64,000 nt of DNA from the NCBI RefSeq assembly GCF_902859725.1, contig NZ_CADIJP010000001.1, positions 348,188 through 412,187 of the forward strand, written 5' to 3'. The notes under the pieces are model-generated. The model saw nothing but the letters and a program-made list of their open reading frames with translations, had not been told where the DNA came from and made no database searches. Numbering within the stretch: position 1 is the first letter of the stretch; each line of letters starts with the position of its first letter. Source of the DNA: Achromobacter mucicolens (GTDB lineage: Bacteria; Pseudomonadota; Gammaproteobacteria; Burkholderiales; Burkholderiaceae_B). The translations under genes were made by a program, and so were the position numbers. Below, in pieces: positions 60,394 to 64,000 of this stretch.

Positions 60394-62502
60394 GTGCCCG
60401 TCCAATCTGATCTGCGTTTTACGTTTACTGCTGGTGCCGACGAGTTCGATGTCATCGAGTTTCGTCTAGTTGAAGCGCTGTCCGAGACCTTTCTGCTCGA
60501 GGTGGACCTGAGCTGCGCGAGTGCCGAAGTCGACTTTGGCGGGATACTGGACCAGCCCGCCTTGTTCACGATCTGGGCGGGCGGACGTGCCGTCAGGCTT
60601 GTCCATGGGCTGGTGTCTTCGTTTCAGCAAGGTGACACCGGCTTTAGGCGGACGCGCTATCGCGCCACGGTGGAACCTCGCCTGGCGCGTCTGAAACTAG
60701 CTTCAGACTGGCGCATATTCCAGGCGCTTGCTGTTCCCGACATTGCCAAAGCCGTCCTCGGCAAACACCGCATCACGCAAGCTTACGAGCAATGGAGCAC
60801 CGAATCCCATCTTCCGCGGGAGTATTGCGTCCAGGCAGGCGACAGCGATTACACCTTTGTCGAACGCATCATGCGCGAAGAAGGATTTTTCTACGGTTTC
60901 ATGCACACCGCTGATGGCCACCGCCTGATCCACTGTGACCGTCTATGGGTATTCGGCAGAGCCGACGGCCCGCCCGTCGAATACAACCCCATGCCCGGCG
61001 GAGACCGCCCAACGCCCGCGCTTCACAGTTTTCTGTACACGGAACAGGTACGCACGGCGCGTCATGCCCAGCGTGATTACGACTTCAAGAACCCGCGCTA
61101 CGACCAACACACCGAACGAGCAGTAGAAAAAGGGGCACACCAGTCGCTCGACTATGAACGTTACGACTACCCGGGGCGCTACAAGAACATCTCGGGGGTG
61201 CAGTTCACCCGAGACCGCCTGCGCGGCCTGCGGGGCGGGGCTTGCATGGCGGTCGCCCAAGGCGATGATGCGCGACTGACGCCAGGCGTTTCCTTCGACC
61301 TCGTGGGCCACCCGCGCGAGGACATGAATCGCGGTTGGCGGCCGATCCGCCTGGCGCACCACGGCAAGCAGTACACAAGCCAGGCTGAAGACAGCGCAGA
61401 CGCCGAGCAAGGCACTCACTACCACTGCACCGCCACTCTGGTACCCGACGATGTCGAGTGGCGCGCGGAACCGCTGCCCAAGCCGCGCATCGATGGCCCT
61501 CAACAAGCGACAGTGGTGGGGCCGCCGGGCGAGGAGATCTACTGCGACAACTACGGACGCGTGAAAGTGCAGTTTCCCTGGGACAGGGAAGGCAAGCTGG
61601 ACGAACACAGTTCCTGCTGGATACGCGTGTCGCAGAACGTGGCCGGCGCCCTGTGGGGCCACATCGCCATCCCCCGCATCGGGCAGGAGGTCATCGTCAG
61701 CAACTTCGATGGCGATCCGGATCAGCCGGTCATCACGGGAAGGAGCTACAACGCACACCAGTTGCCGCCGTACGATCTTCCGGCGCACAAAACGCGCATG
61801 ACCATCAAGAGCCAGACCCACAAGGGAGACGGTTTCAATGAAATGCGCTTCGAGGATGAGGCGGGACGAGAGGAGATCTACCTCCATGCGCAGAAGGACC
61901 AGAATATCCACGTCAACAACGACGAGAGTACGTTTGTCGGACACGACCGCAGGGAGCGGGTCGAGAACGATGAAGCCATCGTCATCGGCCACGACCGCAC
62001 GGAAACCATCGGCAACGACGAGCGGGTCACCGTCGCGCGCGACCGGCGCCATGACATCGGCCGGGACGCCTTGCTTGCCGTGGGACGTGACCACACCATC
62101 TCTATCGTCAAAGACCGCATCGAGGAGGTTGGCAACCACCGGCGCGACAAGACCGCCGCGAATCATTGGACGGAAATCGGAGGGCACCTGGAGCAGCGCA
62201 TCGAAGGGCACGCGCATCTGCAGGCGGGCCAGGAAATCCGGAACCTGACCAAGGTCTACAAGGTTCAGGTGGAGGATGAAATTGTGCTGGAGGGGCCGGG
62301 CGGGTCGTTGCATATCAACCGGTCTGGCATCACGCTCAGCGGCGTGGCAATACATCTCAAAGCTCCCATAAGCCAGCAAGCAAACGGGGGTGGCGCCTTC
62401 CTCTCATTGGCAAGCGCGCCCGAACAGGGTGAGCCGATTTGCGTCAGTTGTTGGTTGAAGGCCGCCCGGGAACGCAAGGCATTGATGAGGATGGGCGCAT
62501 GA
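60394..62502 (+). CDS. vgrG: Type VI secretion tip protein VgrG
   Basis: The 702-residue spike subunit has a gp27-like base (residues 1-355), an OB-fold gp5 part (about 370-450: VVGPPGEEIYCDNYGRVKVQ, RIGQEVIVSNFDGDPDQPV), and a needle rich in GHDR/GNDE repeats (about 505-600). A short C-terminal extension carries CVSC (Cys683, Cys686). GTG start has AGGAG nine bases upstream. ATGA overlap with the next gene marks a cargo operon. No tube, sheath or baseplate genes are in the window, so this is a satellite vgrG locus. Confidence 0.95.
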   Translation: MPVQSDLRFTFTAGADEFDVIEFRLVEALSETFLLEVDLSCASAEVDFGGILDQPALFTIWAGGRAVRLVHGLVSSFQQGDTGFRRTRYRATVEPRLARLKLASDWRIFQALAVPDIAKAVLGKHRITQAYEQWSTESHLPREYCVQAGDSDYTFVERIMREEGFFYGFMHTADGHRLIHCDRLWVFGRADGPPVEYNPMPGGDRPTPALHSFLYTEQVRTARHAQRDYDFKNPRYDQHTERAVEKGAHQSLDYERYDYPGRYKNISGVQFTRDRLRGLRGGACMAVAQGDDARLTPGVSFDLVGHPREDMNRGWRPIRLAHHGKQYTSQAEDSADAEQGTHYHCTATLVPDDVEWRAEPLPKPRIDGPQQATVVGPPGEEIYCDNYGRVKVQFPWDREGKLDEHSSCWIRVSQNVAGALWGHIAIPRIGQEVIVSNFDGDPDQPVITGRSYNAHQLPPYDLPAHKTRMTIKSQTHKGDGFNEMRFEDEAGREEIYLHAQKDQNIHVNNDESTFVGHDRRERVENDEAIVIGHDRTETIGNDERVTVARDRRHDIGRDALLAVGRDHTISIVKDRIEEVGNHRRDKTAANHWTEIGGHLEQRIEGHAHLQAGQEIRNLTKVYKVQVEDEIVLEGPGGSLHINRSGITLSGVAIHLKAPISQQANGGGAFLSLASAPEQGEPICVSCWLKAARERKALMRMGA

Positions 62503-63404
62503 TCTCCAATGACTTGATCAGGGCGCTGAACCAAGAGATCCATGACGGCGAGGGTTCACGGTCGTGCCACCTCATGGCATTGATCGACATGGCATTTGTG
62601 CCGGAAGACCAGCGGCAAGAAATCGCCGAGCATATCGCCGGTGATGCTCATCCATTACTCATTGATCCGCAGTTGGATGCACTGAAGCCGCTGGGCCCGA
62701 TGCTTATTGGCGCAAACGGATTTGGGCCAGCGCAGTATGAAGCCGTGCTGGCGAAAGTCGGAGCCCGCTGCGCCGCGTACGTGAATTCCTGGATCTCCAG
62801 CGTTGTTCCGCCGCAGGAGCTTGCGTTGCACTTTAGCGGAGCAACTTACGCCATCGGCGAGTCGAATCAGCAGTATTTGCTGCGCTACTACGATCCGGCA
62901 ATCACGCCGCTTCTGTATGCGCATGCCGACCGCGAATGGGTGTCCCGGTTCTTTGGGCCGGTCCTGTCCTGGTGGTTCCAGGACGCGACGCAAGCGTCCT
63001 CGTTGTGGCGCCGGATCCGTGGCAGAGGTCGAAGCGATGGCTCGTCGCCTGCGCAGCCGCTGCACCTGAACACCGCTCTGTGGCAAGTGTTGGAATCCGA
63101 CCCCCTCCCTCACCGCCTGCTGCACACCCTGGAAGCGCAATTGCCTCACGTTTTCGATAGCGCTTGTGGCGGCGTCAGGCTTGCTCAGGTCGAGGCGCAA
63201 CTCAACGCTGGACGCCGGTCAGGGCTGACGCGCCACGAAGATCTTACGACCTACGTGATCGTCGGTATGAATCGTTCCTGGAGTCAACGCGTGCAGGACC
63301 GTCGATGGCAGAACGCGTTGGATCGCGCCGTGACGGGTGCCGAGACGTTGAACGAATCACTCGCCGCTCTGGCGCGGGCAAGCGTTAAGGACGTGCAGTC
63401 ATGA
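62499..63404 (+). CDS. DUF4123 type VI effector adaptor (Tap/TEC)
   Basis: The 301-residue cytoplasmic chaperone loads a specific effector on its VgrG. DUF4123 features are LMALIDMAFVPEDQRQEIAE near the N-terminus and LLRYYDPAITPLLYAHAD / RFFGPVLSWWFQD in the middle (RYYDP is the hallmark). It overlaps vgrG and the effector gene by ATGA on each side. A Trp-rich C-terminal region (MNRSWSQRVQDRRWQNALDR) may contact the effector. Confidence 0.92.
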   Translation: MISNDLIRALNQEIHDGEGSRSCHLMALIDMAFVPEDQRQEIAEHIAGDAHPLLIDPQLDALKPLGPMLIGANGFGPAQYEAVLAKVGARCAAYVNSWISSVVPPQELALHFSGATYAIGESNQQYLLRYYDPAITPLLYAHADREWVSRFFGPVLSWWFQDATQASSLWRRIRGRGRSDGSSPAQPLHLNTALWQVLESDPLPHRLLHTLEAQLPHVFDSACGGVRLAQVEAQLNAGRRSGLTRHEDLTTYVIVGMNRSWSQRVQDRRWQNALDRAVTGAETLNESLAALARASVKDVQS

Positions 63405-64000
63405 ACCAGGTTTCATTGGAAGAGTTGCTATCGCAGGCAGTCGATGTCGCGCGCAGTACTCGACGGGACGAGGCGCCCAGCCCGTGCGTCGACTGCAAGT
63501 CCGAAGTTGCCATTCTTCCGCTGCGCTATGCCGTGGTGACCAGCGAAGATCCGGAAACGCTTGCCGCGCTGGCGCCGGAACTGCCTCGCAATCTCGGCCT
63601 GGGGTTGCCCGCGTTGCAAGCCAAAGGCGTCCGCTACGCCGTGCGCGCCATGCGCCAGGGTTACCTGTACGCGTTCATCAAGCGCTTCGGAAAATGGAAT
63701 TGCGAAAGCGCATGGCGAGCGACAGGGACAGGGGTGTTCGCCCCATTCTGGCCTTACTCGCCAGATTTGCAGTACGCGCCCGAACCGCGCCGGCTGCTCG
63801 GATATGGCGGCTGGACCATTCTGTTCAAGGCCCCGGAAGACATCCAGGAAGCGCGCCTGCTGTTCACTCCGGACGTCCTTACCGGGCGGATGCTCGACAA
63901 GTTGCGCGATACCGATTCGTTGCGCAACAAGCTGCAGGCATTCGACATCAAGGAAATCGCCAGCAGCTGCTCGTTTGCTCCCGACGTGCTCGACATGTCT
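63401..64000 (+). CDS. VasX/BTH_I2691-like type VI effector, N-terminal part
   Basis: About 200 residues are visible; the gene runs past the right edge. CVDCKSEVAILPLRYAVV (Cys29, Cys32), then RYAVRAMRQGYLYAFIKRFG and FWPYSPD match the N-terminal region I remember for VasX-type and BTH_I2691-family effectors, which damage membranes of rival cells. It overlaps its adaptor gene by ATGA. The toxic part and any immunity gene must lie downstream of the window. Family assignment rests on recalled patterns. Confidence 0.8.
   Translation, partial: MNQVSLEELLSQAVDVARSTRRDEAPSPCVDCKSEVAILPLRYAVVTSEDPETLAALAPELPRNLGLGLPALQAKGVRYAVRAMRQGYLYAFIKRFGKWNCESAWRATGTGVFAPFWPYSPDLQYAPEPRRLLGYGGWTILFKAPEDIQEARLLFTPDVLTGRMLDKLRDTDSLRNKLQAFDIKEIASSCSFAPDVLDMS

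Overview
The window reads as chromosome of a GC-rich betaproteobacterium of the Alcaligenaceae, closest in feel to Achromobacter or Bordetella. This rests on the gene order mutM / TPR protein / lolB / ispE / tRNA-Gln / prs / rplY / pth / ychF, the Coq7-type ubiquinone hydroxylase, a TRAP transporter, and catabolism of amino acids, uronates and aromatics without sugar uptake systems. The assignment is an inference from family knowledge, not from a search. No rRNA, CRISPR array, insertion sequence, integrase or phage gene was seen.

Layout. 1-2960 (minus): an MlrC-type M81 metallopeptidase followed by a family 5 peptide-binding protein cut by the left edge. 3132-7634: a beta-alanine/omega-amino-acid module (mmsA and an aminotransferase, minus) divergent from a MocR regulator with a clear paired operator. 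7645-11645 (minus): thyA and folA separated by an MHYT-GGDEF-EAL protein. 11761-13004: an OsmC-like protein divergent from coq7. 13259-13439: a strong small-RNA candidate with its own promoter, two anti-Shine-Dalgarno CTCCTCC motifs and an intrinsic terminator. 13772-25154 (plus): a surface-polysaccharide locus with a WecA-like initiating transferase, UDP-GlcNAcA/GalNAcA synthesis (tviB/tviC type), a MurJ/MviN-like flippase, an asparagine-synthase-like amidotransferase and four GT4 glycosyltransferases, with pgi and a phosphomannomutase convergent behind it. 28406-33446 (plus): an unrecognised 210-residue protein, a D-2-hydroxyglutarate-type FAD dehydrogenase, a two-component system and a PAP2 phosphatase. 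33439-38958: a uronate module (udh, SMP-30 lactonase, TRAP dctP/Q/M, minus) divergent from a FadR-type regulator. 39161-42196 (plus): an LTA-synthase-like sulfatase-fold enzyme and an acyltransferase with C-terminal pentapeptide repeats.

42219-49038 is an aromatic module: fahA and hmgA (homogentisate breakdown), a LysR regulator, and an operon of an unusual metallo-hydrolase, an MhaA-like flavin hydroxylase and an MhaB-like small protein. It fits 3-hydroxyphenylacetate to homogentisate to fumarate plus acetoacetate. 49179-60107 is the housekeeping block, notable for a chemotaxis receptor inserted between lolB and ispE, and for two promoters embedded inside ispE that can serve the tRNA-Gln lying one base behind it. 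60394-64000 is a type VI secretion cargo operon (VgrG, DUF4123 adaptor, VasX/BTH_I2691-like effector) cut by the right edge.

Most operons are tightly packed, with ATGA, GTGA or TTGA overlaps. Several intrinsic terminators and operators can be read directly. The strongest candidates for something undescribed are the anti-Shine-Dalgarno small RNA, the metallo-hydrolase lacking the usual Asp-His of its metal motif, the polymerase-less polysaccharide locus and the 210-residue orphan.
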